Made by a program: the position numbers and the translations under genes
Notes under the pieces: generated by a model
What the model saw: only the letters and a program-made list of their open reading frames with translations
Database searches by the model: none
What the model was told of the DNA's origin: nothing
Shown: piece after piece, positions 9,893 through 21,802 of the stretch
Layout of the letters: each line of letters opens with the position of its first letter
Position numbering within the stretch: the stretch's first letter is position 1
NCBI RefSeq assembly: GCF_024704725.1
Contig: NZ_JALIQS010000007.1
Coordinates: 172,972 to 236,971, forward strand
Source: Shinella sp. CPCC 101442
GTDB taxonomy: Bacteria; Pseudomonadota; Alphaproteobacteria; Rhizobiales; Rhizobiaceae
Direction: 5' to 3'
DNA: 64,000 nt

Positions 9893-11338
9893 TCAAGCGT
9901 TCAACGCACGCCCATAGGCATCCAGCACGCTTTCCTTCAGCGTTTCGGAAATCGTCGGATGCGGGAAGATCGTGTGCATCAGCTCTTCCTCGGTCGTCTC
10001 GAGGTTCATGGCGATGACGAAACCCTGGATCAGTTCGGTCACTTCCGCACCCACGAGGTGGGCGCCGAGCAACTCGCCAGTCTTCTTGTCGAAGATCGTC
10101 TTGACGAGGCCTTGGTCTTCGCCGAGCGCGATGGCCTTGCCATTGGCGACGAAGGGAAAACGGCCGACACGGATGTCGCGGCCCTGCTCCTTGGCCTTGG
10201 CTTCCGTGAGGCCGACGGAGGCAACCTGCGGGTGGCAATAGGTGCAGCCCGGGATCTTGGACTTGTCCATCGGGTGGACGTTCGGAAGGCCGGCGATCTT
10301 CTCGATGCAGATGACGGCCTCGTGCTCGGCCTTGTGGGCGAGCATCGGGGGACCGGCGACATCGCCGATGGCGTAGATGCCCGGCACGTTGGTCTTGCCG
10401 TAGCCGTCGATGGCGATGAAGCCGCGGTCTGTCTTCACGCCGAGCGCCTCAAGGCCGATGTTTTCCACATTCGCCTGCACGCCGACGGCGGAGATCATGC
10501 GGTCGGCGGTGATCTTCTCGACCTTGCCGTCCTTCATTTCGACATGGGCCGTAATCGAGTTGGCACCCTTCTCCACCTTGGTGACCTTGGCCTCCAGATG
10601 GATCTTCATGCCCTGCTTCTCGAACTGCTTCTTGGCGAGCGCGGAGATTTCAACGTCCTCAACCGGCATCACCGTCTTCATGACTTCGACGACGGTCACG
10701 TCGACACCAAGCGTGCGGTAGAAGGACGCGAATTCGATGCCGATGGCGCCCGAGCCCATGACGAGCAGCGACTTCGGCATTTCTTCCGGCTTCATCGCCT
10801 CGAAATAGGTCCAGATCAGCTTGCCATCCGGTTCGATGCCCGGCAGTGCACGCGGACGCGCACCGGTCGCGATGACGATGTGCTTGGCCGTATAGGTGCC
10901 TTCCGGCAGAACGGTCTTCGGCAGCGGCGCCTGCGGCTGCTGGATGGCCTTCGCCGTCTTGGACACGACGATCTCACCCGGCTTGGTGATCTTCGCCTCA
11001 CCCCAGATGATGTCGACCTTGTTCTTCTTCATCAGGAAGCCGACGCCGCCGTTCATGCGCTGCGCAATGCCACGCGAGCGGGCAACGATCGCCTTGAGGT
11101 CCGGCGTCACCGAGCCTTCGATCTTGATGCCGTAGTCACCCGGGTGCTGTGCGTAGTGGAAGATTTCCGCGGAGCGCAGCAGCGCCTTGGTCGGAATGCA
11201 ACCCCAGTTGGAGCAGATGCCGGCGAGGTGCTCGCGCTCGACGATGGCCGTCTTCAGGCCCAACTGGGCGGCGCGGATCGCGGCAATGTAGCCGCCCGGA
11301 CCCGAACCGATAACGATGACGTCGTAAGTCTGAGCCAT
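9893..11338 (-). CDS. lpdA: dihydrolipoyl dehydrogenase (PDH E3)
   Basis: FAD/NAD flavoenzyme that reoxidises dihydrolipoyl groups of the PDH E2 subunit. The 481-aa protein has the FAD GSGPGGYIAA motif near residue 11, the redox disulfide C42/C47 (GICSNWGCIPTK), the NAD-binding GSGAIGIEF motif, and the C-terminal active-site H460/E465 (FPHPTISE). It lies downstream of pdhABC and the SGNH hydrolase gene on the same strand, so this copy is presumably the PDH-dedicated E3. Rhizobia usually carry further E3 paralogues elsewhere. Confidence 0.97.
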   Translation of the reverse strand: MAQTYDVIVIGSGPGGYIAAIRAAQLGLKTAIVEREHLAGICSNWGCIPTKALLRSAEIFHYAQHPGDYGIKIEGSVTPDLKAIVARSRGIAQRMNGGVGFLMKKNKVDIIWGEAKITKPGEIVVSKTAKAIQQPQAPLPKTVLPEGTYTAKHIVIATGARPRALPGIEPDGKLIWTYFEAMKPEEMPKSLLVMGSGAIGIEFASFYRTLGVDVTVVEVMKTVMPVEDVEISALAKKQFEKQGMKIHLEAKVTKVEKGANSITAHVEMKDGKVEKITADRMISAVGVQANVENIGLEALGVKTDRGFIAIDGYGKTNVPGIYAIGDVAGPPMLAHKAEHEAVICIEKIAGLPNVHPMDKSKIPGCTYCHPQVASVGLTEAKAKEQGRDIRVGRFPFVANGKAIALGEDQGLVKTIFDKKTGELLGAHLVGAEVTELIQGFVIAMNLETTEEELMHTIFPHPTISETLKESVLDAYGRALNA

Positions 11339-11397
11339 GTCGTTTCCTGCCTTTTCTCTGGGCCGCGCGCGGATTGCTGCTGCCGCCTGTTGTCTTT

Positions 11398-12039
11398 TTA
11401 CAATCCGAGCATCATGCGCACGACGGGCTCGAGCCCGCGGCCAATCGCCCGTGTGTTTTCAGCATCGAGGTGCACGCCATCGAGCGGCGTTGTCCTGGCG
11501 ACCGACCCGGCATCGAAGAAGCCGCAACCGGTCTCATCCGCGAGGTCCGCGTAAAGTGTCGCCAGCATCGCCGACTGTTCGACGCCACCGGTATACATCG
11601 CCGAAAAGGCAACGTTCGCCGTCTCGCAGATCGGCGGCGGCGAAACGATGAGGATCTCCGGCCCGCCCTCGCCGCTGAACGACCAGGCGTGGTGACGCAC
11701 CAGCTCCACCAGCCGTTCCACGCCGCGCACCGCGCCAAATGCCGTTCCGCAGATCGTCGGCTTCATGTCGTTGGCGCCGAGCAGAAGGATGACGAGGTCG
11801 ATCGGATCGTGGCTGTGCAGGATCGTCGGCAGGATGCGCACGCCGTTGCGGTCGCAATCCGCCAGATGATCGTCATAGGCGGTGGTGCGGCCGTTCAGGC
11901 CCTCTGCGATGACGGTGACATCAGGTCCCAGAGCCTTTGCGAGCACGCTCGGCCAGCGATCCTCGAAGGCATGCCGGTCGAGCGTTTCCGCACTGTAACC
12001 CCAGGTCAGGCTGTCGCCGTAGCAGAGAACCGTCTTCAT
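11398..12039 (-). CDS. SGNH/GDSL-family hydrolase (arylesterase-like)
   Basis: 213-aa esterase-fold protein. Block I YGDSLTWGY (nucleophile S10), block III GANDMKP and block V DGVHLDAE (catalytic Asp and His) are all present, so it should be active. There is no signal peptide, so it is likely cytoplasmic. I start it at ATG 12039 because homology-like sequence begins there; the longer in-frame extension would run into pdhC. It sits 16 bp after pdhC and 59 bp before lpdA inside the pyruvate dehydrogenase operon. Similar arylesterase genes occupy this position in other rhizobia; the substrate is unknown. Confidence 0.9.
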   Translation of the reverse strand: MKTVLCYGDSLTWGYSAETLDRHAFEDRWPSVLAKALGPDVTVIAEGLNGRTTAYDDHLADCDRNGVRILPTILHSHDPIDLVILLLGANDMKPTICGTAFGAVRGVERLVELVRHHAWSFSGEGGPEILIVSPPPICETANVAFSAMYTGGVEQSAMLATLYADLADETGCGFFDAGSVARTTPLDGVHLDAENTRAIGRGLEPVVRMMLGL

Positions 12040-12055
12040 GGCCGCACCCCGCGTA

Positions 12056-13390
12056 TCAGACGAGCATCCCCATCGGGCTTTCGATGTAGCGCTTAAAGGC
12101 ACCGAGCAGTTCGGCACCGAGCGCTCCGTCGACGGCGCGGTGGTCGGTGGAGAGCGTGACCGTCATCGCGTTGACAATGACCATCTGGCCCTTCTTGACC
12201 ACGACCCGCTCCGTGCCGGCACCAACCGCCAGGATCGTCGCGTGCGGCGGGTTGACGACGGCAGCGAAATTCGAGACGCCCATCATGCCCATGTTGGAGA
12301 CCGCAGTCGTGCCGCCCTGGTATTCTTCCGGCTTCAGCTTGCGTTCCTTGGCGCGCTTGCCGAGGTCCTTCATCTCGTTGGAGATGGCAGACAGGCTCTT
12401 CAGCTCCGCCTTGCGGATGATCGGGGTGATCAGACCGCCCGGGATCGACACGGCAACACCGACATCGGCATGCTTGTGCTTCACCATATTGGTGTCGGTC
12501 CAGGAGACGTTGGCATCCGGCACATCGCGCAGGGCAAGTGCCATGGCCTTGATCACCATGTCGTTGACCGAGAGCTTGTAGGCCGGCTTGCCGTCCTTCT
12601 CCGGTGCGGAACTGTTGATCTGGGCACGCAGCGCCAGAAGCGCGTCGAGCTCGACATCGACCGAGACGTAGAAGTGCGGGATCGTCTGCTTGGATTCCTG
12701 CAGGCGCTTGGCAATGGTCTTGCGCATGCCGTCATGCGGCACGAGGTCGTAGGAACCCTGCTCGAACAGCTTGAGCACGGATTCTTCCGACATGCCCTTC
12801 GGGGCAGCGGCCGGAGCGGCCGAGGCGGCAGCAGCCGGGCCTGCGGCAGCGACGGGCTTGGCACCGCCAGAGGCGATGGCAGCCTCGACGTCCCGCTTGA
12901 TCACGCGACCGTTCGGGCCGGAACCCTTGATCGACATAGCGTCGATACCGGCTTCCTTGGCGATACGACGGGCAAGTGGGGAGATACCATTGCCAACTCT
13001 ATTGCCGTTGTCCAAAGTTTTCGTAGCAGCGGGAGCCGGAGCGGCAGCAGGCGGCTTTTCGGCTTCCTTCGGCACTTCCGCAGCCTTGGCTTCCGCCTTC
13101 GGCGCGGTCGAACCACCGCCACCAGCGGCGGCAGCGCCAACATCTTCGCCATCGGCGGCGAGGATGGCGATGAGGCTGTTGACCTTCACGCCTTCCGTAC
13201 CGGCCGGCACGACGAGCTTGGCGACAACGCCCTCGTCGACGGCTTCGACTTCCATCGTCGCCTTGTCGGTCTCAATCTCGGCGATGACGTCACCGGATTT
13301 CACGGTGTCGCCTTCCTTGACGAGCCACTTGGCAAGATTGCCCTCTTCCATGGTGGGCGAAAGGGCCGGCATCGTGATGTTGATCGGCAT
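12056..13390 (-). CDS. pdhC: dihydrolipoamide acetyltransferase (PDH E2)
   Basis: Core of the pyruvate dehydrogenase complex, transferring acetyl from lipoyl to CoA. The 444-aa protein has one N-terminal lipoyl domain (ETDKATMEV, lipoyl K43), an Ala/Pro-rich flexible linker, a peripheral-subunit-binding domain ([14 protein letters not shown] about 140-175) and the catalytic domain ending with [13 protein letters not shown] (His and Asp of the acyltransferase active site). The start is ATG 13390; a TTG two codons earlier is in frame. It follows pdhB by 14 bp. Confidence 0.97.
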   Translation of the reverse strand: MPINITMPALSPTMEEGNLAKWLVKEGDTVKSGDVIAEIETDKATMEVEAVDEGVVAKLVVPAGTEGVKVNSLIAILAADGEDVGAAAAGGGGSTAPKAEAKAAEVPKEAEKPPAAAPAPAATKTLDNGNRVGNGISPLARRIAKEAGIDAMSIKGSGPNGRVIKRDVEAAIASGGAKPVAAAGPAAAASAAPAAAPKGMSEESVLKLFEQGSYDLVPHDGMRKTIAKRLQESKQTIPHFYVSVDVELDALLALRAQINSSAPEKDGKPAYKLSVNDMVIKAMALALRDVPDANVSWTDTNMVKHKHADVGVAVSIPGGLITPIIRKAELKSLSAISNEMKDLGKRAKERKLKPEEYQGGTTAVSNMGMMGVSNFAAVVNPPHATILAVGAGTERVVVKKGQMVIVNAMTVTLSTDHRAVDGALGAELLGAFKRYIESPMGMLV

Positions 13391-13404
13391 ACTCAACCCT
13401 CCCC

Positions 13405-14781
<1,377 letters not shown>

Positions 14782-14798
14782 TGGTGTCCCTCCCCGGA

Positions 14799-15845
14799 TT
14801 ACAGCAGGATGTCGGTGTAGAGTTCGGATGCATCCGGCTCCGGATCGGCCTGCGCGAAATCGGCGCTGTCGGCGACGATGTCACGGACGTCCTTGTCGAT
14901 CTGCTTGAGATCGTCTTCGGTGGCCCACTTGTTTTCCAGAAGGCGCGCGCGGACCTGCTCGATCGGGTCGTGCTCCGAGCGCATCTTCTGCACTTCATCC
15001 TTCGAGCGATACTTCGCCGGGTCGGACATGGAGTGGCCGCGATAGCGGTAGGTCTGCATTTCCAGGATGACCGGACCCTTGCCCGAGCGGCAATGTTCGA
15101 CGGCCTCGTCGGCGGCGGCCTTTACCGCGCGCACATCCATGCCATCCACCTGGAAGCCGGGGATGTTGAAGGAAGCACCGCGATGGGAGAAGTCGGTCTG
15201 GGCGGAGGCTCGCGAAACGGCGGTGCCCATGGCGTAGCGGTTGTTCTCGATCACGTAGATCACCGGCAGCTTCCAGAGCGCTGCCATGTTGAAGCTTTCG
15301 TAGACCTGGCCCTGGTTGGCAGCGCCGTCGCCGAAATAGGCGAGCGAGACATTGTCGTTGCCGCGGTACTTGTTGGCGAAGGCGAGGCCCGTGCCGAGCG
15401 AGACCTGCGCGCCGACGATGCCGTGGCCGCCGTAGAAATGCTTCTCCTTGGAGAACATGTGCATGGAGCCGCCCTTGCCCTTGGAAAGGCCGCCCCGGCG
15501 TCCGGTCAGTTCCGCCATCACGCCGCGCGCATCCATACCGCAAGCGAGCATGTGGCCGTGGTCGCGATAACCGGTGATGACCTGATCGCCTTCCTTCAAC
15601 GCCAGCTGCATGCCGACGACGACAGCTTCCTGACCGATGTAGAGGTGACAGAAGCCGCCGATGAAGCCCATGCCGTAGAGTTGGCCGGCCTTCTCCTCGA
15701 AACGCCGGATGAACAGCATCTCGCGATAGGCCTTGAGGTCATCTTCCCTGGAGAATTCGGCGATCGTACCGCCGGTGAAGTCTTTCTTCGCAGGCTTTGC
15801 CGCAGTCTTGCGGCTGGACGTGGACGCGGTTTTACGCGGAGCCAT
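14799..15845 (-). CDS. pdhA: pyruvate dehydrogenase E1 alpha
   Basis: Alpha subunit of E1, binding thiamine diphosphate and decarboxylating pyruvate. The 348-aa protein has a basic, Ser/Thr-rich N-terminus, the [11 protein letters not shown] block, and the ThDP motif that starts GDGAANQG and ends VIENN (about 185-215). The phosphorylation-loop region [14 protein letters not shown] resembles the eukaryotic E1 alpha. ATG 15845 is preferred because GGGAGG lies 6 nt upstream; earlier in-frame ATGs lack this. It is the first gene of the PDH operon; the 148-bp upstream region holds the promoter and the inverted repeat at 15963-15987. Confidence 0.97.
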   Translation of the reverse strand: MAPRKTASTSSRKTAAKPAKKDFTGGTIAEFSREDDLKAYREMLFIRRFEEKAGQLYGMGFIGGFCHLYIGQEAVVVGMQLALKEGDQVITGYRDHGHMLACGMDARGVMAELTGRRGGLSKGKGGSMHMFSKEKHFYGGHGIVGAQVSLGTGLAFANKYRGNDNVSLAYFGDGAANQGQVYESFNMAALWKLPVIYVIENNRYAMGTAVSRASAQTDFSHRGASFNIPGFQVDGMDVRAVKAAADEAVEHCRSGKGPVILEMQTYRYRGHSMSDPAKYRSKDEVQKMRSEHDPIEQVRARLLENKWATEDDLKQIDKDVRDIVADSADFAQADPEPDASELYTDILL

Positions 15846-15962
15846 CGGTTCCTCCCTTGGTTGCCCTTTTGACGAAACCATAGGGAAGAATGCCCGGCGT
15901 AGCAATGCTATAAATGCATGGCTTATATTCCGCGCAAGCCGCTGATTAGTAAGGCATATTTA

Positions 15963-15987
15963 CGATTAACAAGATTTCAGTTAATCG
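15963..15987. promoter_or_regulatory. inverted repeat upstream of pdhA (putative operator)
   Basis: CGATTAAC (15963-15970) and GTTAATCG (15980-15987) form perfect 8-bp arms with a 9-nt spacer, located between pdhA and ftsB. The arms share the CGATTAA/TTAATCG half-site with the palindromes upstream of eno. A regulatory role is inferred only. Confidence 0.4.
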
Positions 15988-15993
15988 ACTATA

Positions 15994-16302
15994 TCAGTGG
16001 AAAATAACGATTTCGTCGGCTCTGGACATATTGAGATACGAGCGCGCCTTCTCGTCGAGCATGTCACGCTCGAGCGAACCATCACTCATCAGAGCCACTT
16101 CTTTTTCCAGGATCTGGCGCTGCCGCACGAGCACGTCCAGACGCGCCTGCCGTTCCACTCTCTGTCGCTCGAAATCCTCCATTCCGCGCAAACCGAAGTC
16201 GCCATGCACGGAATGATACCCGAAGTAGGAAAGGAATGCGACCGTAATTACCGGCAGCGTGAGCCGCCCGAATTTCCGCTTTTTATGATGTTTGGTCCAC
16301 AT
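15994..16302 (-). CDS. ftsB: FtsB/DivIC-family septum formation initiator
   Basis: Small bitopic division protein of 102 aa. It has a basic cytoplasmic N-terminus (MWTKHHKKRKFGR), one transmembrane helix (about 14-32) and a periplasmic coiled coil (about 45-75, RQARLDVLVRQRQILEKEVALM), followed by DMLDEKARSYLNM, which matches the FtsB family. FtsB bridges FtsL and FtsQ in the divisome. It lies between eno and pdhA on the same strand, the usual alphaproteobacterial position. The eno terminator separates it from eno. Confidence 0.9.
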   Translation of the reverse strand: MWTKHHKKRKFGRLTLPVITVAFLSYFGYHSVHGDFGLRGMEDFERQRVERQARLDVLVRQRQILEKEVALMSDGSLERDMLDEKARSYLNMSRADEIVIFH

Positions 16303-16380
16303 GCACGTGCCCCGATACGCAATACGATTTCCACACTAGCGCCGAGCGGTTAACCGACCATTGACCATGATGGACCGGGC

Positions 16381-16414
16381 AAAGAAAAAACCCGCACCTT
16401 GCGATGCGGGTTTT
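16381..16414 (-). terminator. intrinsic terminator after eno
   Basis: Ten-base-pair stem (16387-16396 with 16405-16414) and 8-nt loop, followed on the minus strand by TTTTTTCTTT. It lies about 27 bp past the eno stop. Confidence 0.9.
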
Positions 16415-16440
16415 GCCGTTTCGGAAAAACTGTTTTTCGA

Positions 16441-17769
<1,329 letters not shown>

Positions 17770-17800
17770 GGATGCAGAAATTACAATGGCGTTTGCGCCC

Positions 17801-17838
17801 AAGAAAAAACGGATGACACGGGATCGTGTCATCCGTTT
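17801..17838 (-). terminator. intrinsic terminator after kdsA
   Basis: Fourteen-base-pair perfect stem (17807-17820 with 17825-17838), 4-nt loop, followed on the minus strand by TTTTTTCTT. It begins 8 bp after the kdsA stop. Confidence 0.92.
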
Positions 17839-17846
17839 GAAGTGTC

Positions 17847-18686
17847 TCACGCCTTGGCGATGTCGTCGAAGGCCACCAGCTTTTCCAGAAGCCGCGGCAT
17901 GTCTTTCAGATGCACCATGTTCGGGCCGTCAGAGGGCGCATTGTCGGGATCCTCATGCGTCTCGACGAAGAGGCCGGCGATACCGACCGCAATCGCGGCA
18001 CGCGACAGCGTCTCGACGAATTTCCGGTCGCCACCCGACGAACCGCCCTGCCCGCCCGGCTGCTGCACGGAATGGGTCGCGTCGAACACGACGGGCGCGC
18101 CGAGCGAGGCCATGATCGGCAGCGAGCGCATGTCGGAGACGAGCGTGTTGTAGCCGAAGGAGGCGCCGCGCTCGCAGAGCATGACATTCGGGTTGCCGCT
18201 CTCGGTGAATTTCGCGAGCACGTTCTTCATGTCCCAGGGAGCGAGAAACTGGCCCTTCTTGACGTTGATGACGCGGCCGGTCTTGGCGGCGGCGACCAGC
18301 AGATCGGTCTGGCGCGACAGGAAGGCGGGGATCTGCAACATATCGACGGTCTTCGCGACGATCGCGCACTGCTCTTCCGTATGGATGTCCGTCACGACGG
18401 GAAAGCCGAAATCCTTCTTGAGGTCGGCGAAGATTTCCAGTGCCTTGTCGAGCCCGATGCCGCGCTTGCCGGAAAGCGAGGTGCGGTTCGCCTTGTCGAA
18501 GGAGGATTTGTAGACGAGGCCAATGCCGAGTTTGTCGGTCATTTCGACGAGCGCGCCGGCCATCATATAGGCATGGTCGCGGCTTTCCATCTGGCAGGGG
18601 CCGGCAATCAGCGAAAAGCGCGCGGCCTGCGAAAAGGTGACCTTCTTCGGCCCTTCGCCGACGATGACGGTCGAGTTTGTTTGCAT
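17847..18686 (-). CDS. kdsA: 3-deoxy-8-phosphooctulonate synthase (KDO-8-P synthase)
   Basis: Condenses arabinose 5-phosphate with phosphoenolpyruvate to give KDO-8-phosphate for the LPS inner core. The 279-aa protein is the family's usual length. It shows [30 protein letters not shown], and [20 protein letters not shown] with GGQGGSSGG. The start is ATG 18686 ([10 protein letters not shown]); the upstream in-frame extension lies inside the preceding gene. It starts one base after the VOC gene stop, so the two are probably co-transcribed. PEP is its co-substrate and eno, next downstream, makes it. Confidence 0.97.
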   Translation of the reverse strand: MQTNSTVIVGEGPKKVTFSQAARFSLIAGPCQMESRDHAYMMAGALVEMTDKLGIGLVYKSSFDKANRTSLSGKRGIGLDKALEIFADLKKDFGFPVVTDIHTEEQCAIVAKTVDMLQIPAFLSRQTDLLVAAAKTGRVINVKKGQFLAPWDMKNVLAKFTESGNPNVMLCERGASFGYNTLVSDMRSLPIMASLGAPVVFDATHSVQQPGGQGGSSGGDRKFVETLSRAAIAVGIAGLFVETHEDPDNAPSDGPNMVHLKDMPRLLEKLVAFDDIAKA

Positions 18687-18687
18687 T

Positions 18688-19581
18688 TTATTCTCCGAAG
18701 ACAAAATGGACGCCCTGACCGGGCGCCGGCGGCACCACGATACGGTTGTCGCGTATCTGTAACATGACACCACGCTGCGTAAGTACGCGCTGACAGGCTT
18801 CGAGGCTGGCAACCTTGAAGACGACCGCCCGCCCCTTCAAGCCACGGTCCGCTCCGGATGTCGGCGCAATACCGTAGAAACCTTCAAGCCCGGCATCGTT
18901 CAGAACGGTGATGCGGCCACGCGGCGTATCCACGGACATGCCGAAGGACAATGCCTCGACCTCGCGCTCATCCGCCGCTTCCTGCACCAGATACTGAAAA
19001 TCCGTAGGGTTTTGCTCGGACAAAACGACCTCGCCAAGAGCAACAACGCCGTTCTCGTGCTCTTCCAGCGCCTTGCGGTCGGAGGGCAGCGGCAGGACGC
19101 GTTGCGAGGCGAAGAAAAAGAAATCGGGGCTGCGCAGATCCGCGGCAAAGGCGAGCCGGAAGCTGCCGGTGGCCGACGTGCCGTCGGGCAGCAGCATGTC
19201 GCGGGAAAACTCAAGGACCGAGCCGCCGGAAAGCCCGGCCGCTCCATAGCGCCTGTCATCGTCCCGCGCGTCCGACGTTGCCATGGCGATGCCGGAAAAA
19301 CCTTCGAGACCGCGACGAAAGCGGAAGGCCTGGTCCCTTGCGACGAAAGCATTGCCGTCGCGCGCCGCTTCCTCGCATTCCTCGCGGTTGGCAATGCCGA
19401 GTGGTTCCAGGTAGCTGCCATCGGAGAGGAAGACGCAACAGTTCTCCGTGCCGAAGGGATGGCGGGCGTCCTTGGCGACGGTAAACCCCAGCGCGGTCAG
19501 ACGGTCGCGCGCGACACCGAGATCGGACACCGGCAGCACCAGATGGTCTATCGGGCGGGGCGTTCTCGAACTCACGGTCAT
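18688..19581 (-). CDS. VOC-family (glyoxalase-like) protein
   Basis: 297-aa cytoplasmic protein with the vicinal-oxygen-chelate fold. The N-terminal [23 protein letters not shown] is a classic first VOC beta-alpha module, and the later half ([15 protein letters not shown] and the strand [11 protein letters not shown]) is compatible with a second one. It resembles glyoxalase-like-domain proteins of unknown substrate. The acidic metal ligands cannot be placed with certainty, so catalysis is not assured. It sits directly upstream of kdsA with a 1-bp gap and diverges from the FAD oxidoreductase gene. Confidence 0.85.
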   Translation of the reverse strand: MTVSSRTPRPIDHLVLPVSDLGVARDRLTALGFTVAKDARHPFGTENCCVFLSDGSYLEPLGIANREECEEAARDGNAFVARDQAFRFRRGLEGFSGIAMATSDARDDDRRYGAAGLSGGSVLEFSRDMLLPDGTSATGSFRLAFAADLRSPDFFFFASQRVLPLPSDRKALEEHENGVVALGEVVLSEQNPTDFQYLVQEAADEREVEALSFGMSVDTPRGRITVLNDAGLEGFYGIAPTSGADRGLKGRAVVFKVASLEACQRVLTQRGVMLQIRDNRIVVPPAPGQGVHFVFGE

Positions 19582-19622
19582 GGCTAAAAATCCGCTCGTG
19601 TTTCAGGCGCCCCGTGCTTTGC

Positions 19623-20963
19623 ATGCTTTGCGCCTGCAATGCAAGCGCGCAAGGCGCGCATCGGGAACGGAAGGAACTTTTCCGCTTGCCGGCCATTGCT
19701 GGGGATCATCTCACCCGGAGTTCTGCCATCGCTCAATCCCAGGACATCACCCGCCAGCGCCCCTTGCACGAATCCCGACCCCTTTGGGCAGACTCACCGC
19801 GCCTCTCCGTACGCCTGCATCCAAAACCCTCTCAGCGGGACTATGACGTCATCATCGTCGGCGCCGGCATTTCCGGCGCGCTGATGGCGCACGCTCTGGC
19901 AGATGGAAAGCGCCGCGTGCTCGTCATCGATCGTCGCAAGCCCGTTCATGGCAGCACGCTTGCCAGTACCGCCATGATCCAGCACGAAATCGATATCCCC
20001 CTGCACAAGCTCACCGAAATGATCGGCGAAGCTGACGCCCAGCGTGCCTGGCGTCGGTCCGCCCGTGCCGTCGAGCAGCTTACGCAGATCGTTGCCGATC
20101 TTGACCTGTCCTGCGGCTTCGAGCGCAAGAAGACCCTCTTCCTTGCAGGCGGCGCCTATGGACAGCGAGCGCTGCGCAAGGAGGTCGAAAACCGAAAAAC
20201 TGCCGGCATAGAGGCTGATTTCCTGGACACGGCGACTCTCGCCGAGCGTTTCGCCATAGAACGTACCGGCGCCATCCTCAGCGACATCTCCGCATCCGCC
20301 AATCCCGCCCAGATGGCCGCGGGGATCCTGCGCGCGGCAATGGCGCGCGGCGTCGAAATGGTCAGCCCGCTCGAGATCACCGATGTGCGTGCGACAGCTG
20401 ACGGTGTTTTCCTCGCGACATCGGAGGGTGAAATTCTCTCATCGGCGTATGCCGTTTTCTGCTCCGGCTATGAATTCCTGGAGGCCGTGGCGGACAGGAA
20501 CCATGCCATCGTCTCCACATGGGCGCTCGCCACGCCGCCGGGCACCAGACTGCCGGGCTGGCTGAAAGACTGCATCGTCTGGGAGGGTGCCGATCCCTAT
20601 CTCTACCTGCGCCGCTCTCGGGACGGTCGATTGATCGTCGGCGGCGAAGACGAGGACAGCGAAGACGCCTATGGCTCACGGACAAAGCTGAAGCGAAAGG
20701 CAAAGATCATCCGCCGCAAGGCCGAAGCGCTGCTCGGCATCACGCTGCCGGAGCCGGATCACGTCTGGGCAGCGCCCTTTGGCGTCACCCGTACCGGTCT
20801 GCCGCTGATCGGCCGTGTTCCAAGCCTTCCGAATGTCTTTGCCGTCATGGGCTTCGGCGGCAACGGCATCACCTTCAGCCAGATCGCCGCCGAAATCGTC
20901 TCCTCTGATATTGCCGGCCACGGCGATGGCGATGCGGAGCTTTTCGCCTTCGAAAAACCGTGA
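19623..20963 (+). CDS. FAD-dependent oxidoreductase (DAO family)
   Basis: Flavoprotein of the D-amino-acid-oxidase/glycine-oxidase superfamily. The Rossmann motif YDVIIVGAGISGALMAHALADG is followed by the FAD-adenine Glu/Asp strand (VLVIDRRKP) and the substrate-domain motif GSTLASTAM. The C-terminal GRVPSLPNVFAVMGFGGNGITFSQIAAE is the second FAD contact. The substrate is unknown. The start is uncertain: GTG 19614, ATG 19623 and TTG 19686 (AAGGAA about 10 nt upstream) are in frame, and homology-like sequence only begins near QSQDITRQRP. It is followed after 98 bp by the phosphoesterase gene. Confidence 0.85.
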   Translation: MLCACNASAQGAHRERKELFRLPAIAGDHLTRSSAIAQSQDITRQRPLHESRPLWADSPRLSVRLHPKPSQRDYDVIIVGAGISGALMAHALADGKRRVLVIDRRKPVHGSTLASTAMIQHEIDIPLHKLTEMIGEADAQRAWRRSARAVEQLTQIVADLDLSCGFERKKTLFLAGGAYGQRALRKEVENRKTAGIEADFLDTATLAERFAIERTGAILSDISASANPAQMAAGILRAAMARGVEMVSPLEITDVRATADGVFLATSEGEILSSAYAVFCSGYEFLEAVADRNHAIVSTWALATPPGTRLPGWLKDCIVWEGADPYLYLRRSRDGRLIVGGEDEDSEDAYGSRTKLKRKAKIIRRKAEALLGITLPEPDHVWAAPFGVTRTGLPLIGRVPSLPNVFAVMGFGGNGITFSQIAAEIVSSDIAGHGDGDAELFAFEKP

Positions 20964-21061
20964 CGAAACGCCATCCGGCGGCGGCGATATTCCCCTTCCG
21001 TTGAATGGCAGCACAGGACAAGGCGCGCTATGCTCGGGCACCTGCAATCCTCAGGAAAACC

Positions 21062-21802
21062 ATGCTGCTCGCCATCCTCTCCGATATTCACGGCAACCGC
21101 GAAGCCTTCGAAGCCGTGCTGGCGGCGGCACGGGCGGCAGGTGCGGCGCGTTTCGTCGTGCTCGGCGATATCGTCGGCTACGGCGCCGACCCGGAATGGT
21201 GTGCGGAAAGAACGAGAGCACTTGCGCAGGACGGTGCCATCGTATTGCGCGGCAACCATGATGACGCCGTCGGCAACCCTAACGTAACGATGAACTCTAC
21301 GGCGACGATGGCGCTGGAATGGACCCGCCGGCAGCTCGGCAGCGACACGCGTGCCTTTCTCGCTGCCCTGCCCTTGAAGGCGCGCGAGGGCGATTGCTTC
21401 TTCGTGCATGCCGATGCCAGCGTGCCGTCCGACTGGAACTACGTGCTGGACGCCAGCGATGCCGGCCAGCACTTGGACGCCTGCGAGGCGCGCATCAGCT
21501 TCTGCGGCCATGTTCACAAGCCTGCGCTCTACTGCGCCGCCCCCGGCGGCAAGGTCACGCATTTCTGCCCCGTCGCCGCAACGCCCGTGCCGCTTCTGCC
21601 GCAGCGCCGCTGGCTGGCCGTCATGGGCGCCGTCGGCCAGCCGCGCGACGGCAATCCCTGCGCCGCCTTCGCGCTCTACGACACGGATAGTGCGGAACTG
21701 CGCTTCCTGCGCACCGCCTATGATGTAGAGACCGCAGCCGGAAAGATTCGCACAGCCGGTCTGCCGCTCTCGCTCGCCGACCGACTTTTCGAGGGACGCT
21801 GA
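21062..21802 (+). CDS. metallophosphoesterase (calcineurin-like)
   Basis: 246-aa two-metal phosphoesterase. Metal-ligand blocks are visible: SDIHGN (DxH) near residue 7, GDIVGYGADP (GD) at about 38, RGNHDD (GNHD) at about 66, a later FVHADAS, and FCGHVHKPAL (GHxH). This is the YfcE/ApaH-like subfamily, which includes phosphodiesterases and dinucleotide polyphosphatases; the substrate is not defined by sequence. The start at ATG 21062 is preferred to an earlier frame start because CAGGAAA precedes it and the fold begins at MLLAILSDIHGN. Its TGA overlaps the ATG of the kinase gene by one base. Confidence 0.9.
   Translation: MLLAILSDIHGNREAFEAVLAAARAAGAARFVVLGDIVGYGADPEWCAERTRALAQDGAIVLRGNHDDAVGNPNVTMNSTATMALEWTRRQLGSDTRAFLAALPLKAREGDCFFVHADASVPSDWNYVLDASDAGQHLDACEARISFCGHVHKPALYCAAPGGKVTHFCPVAATPVPLLPQRRWLAVMGAVGQPRDGNPCAAFALYDTDSAELRFLRTAYDVETAAGKIRTAGLPLSLADRLFEGR

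Noticed and set aside
9869..11554. 561-codon plus-strand open frame opposite lpdA
   Set aside because: Antisense of lpdA, with His/Arg/Asp-rich composition typical of reverse-strand frames in GC-rich DNA.
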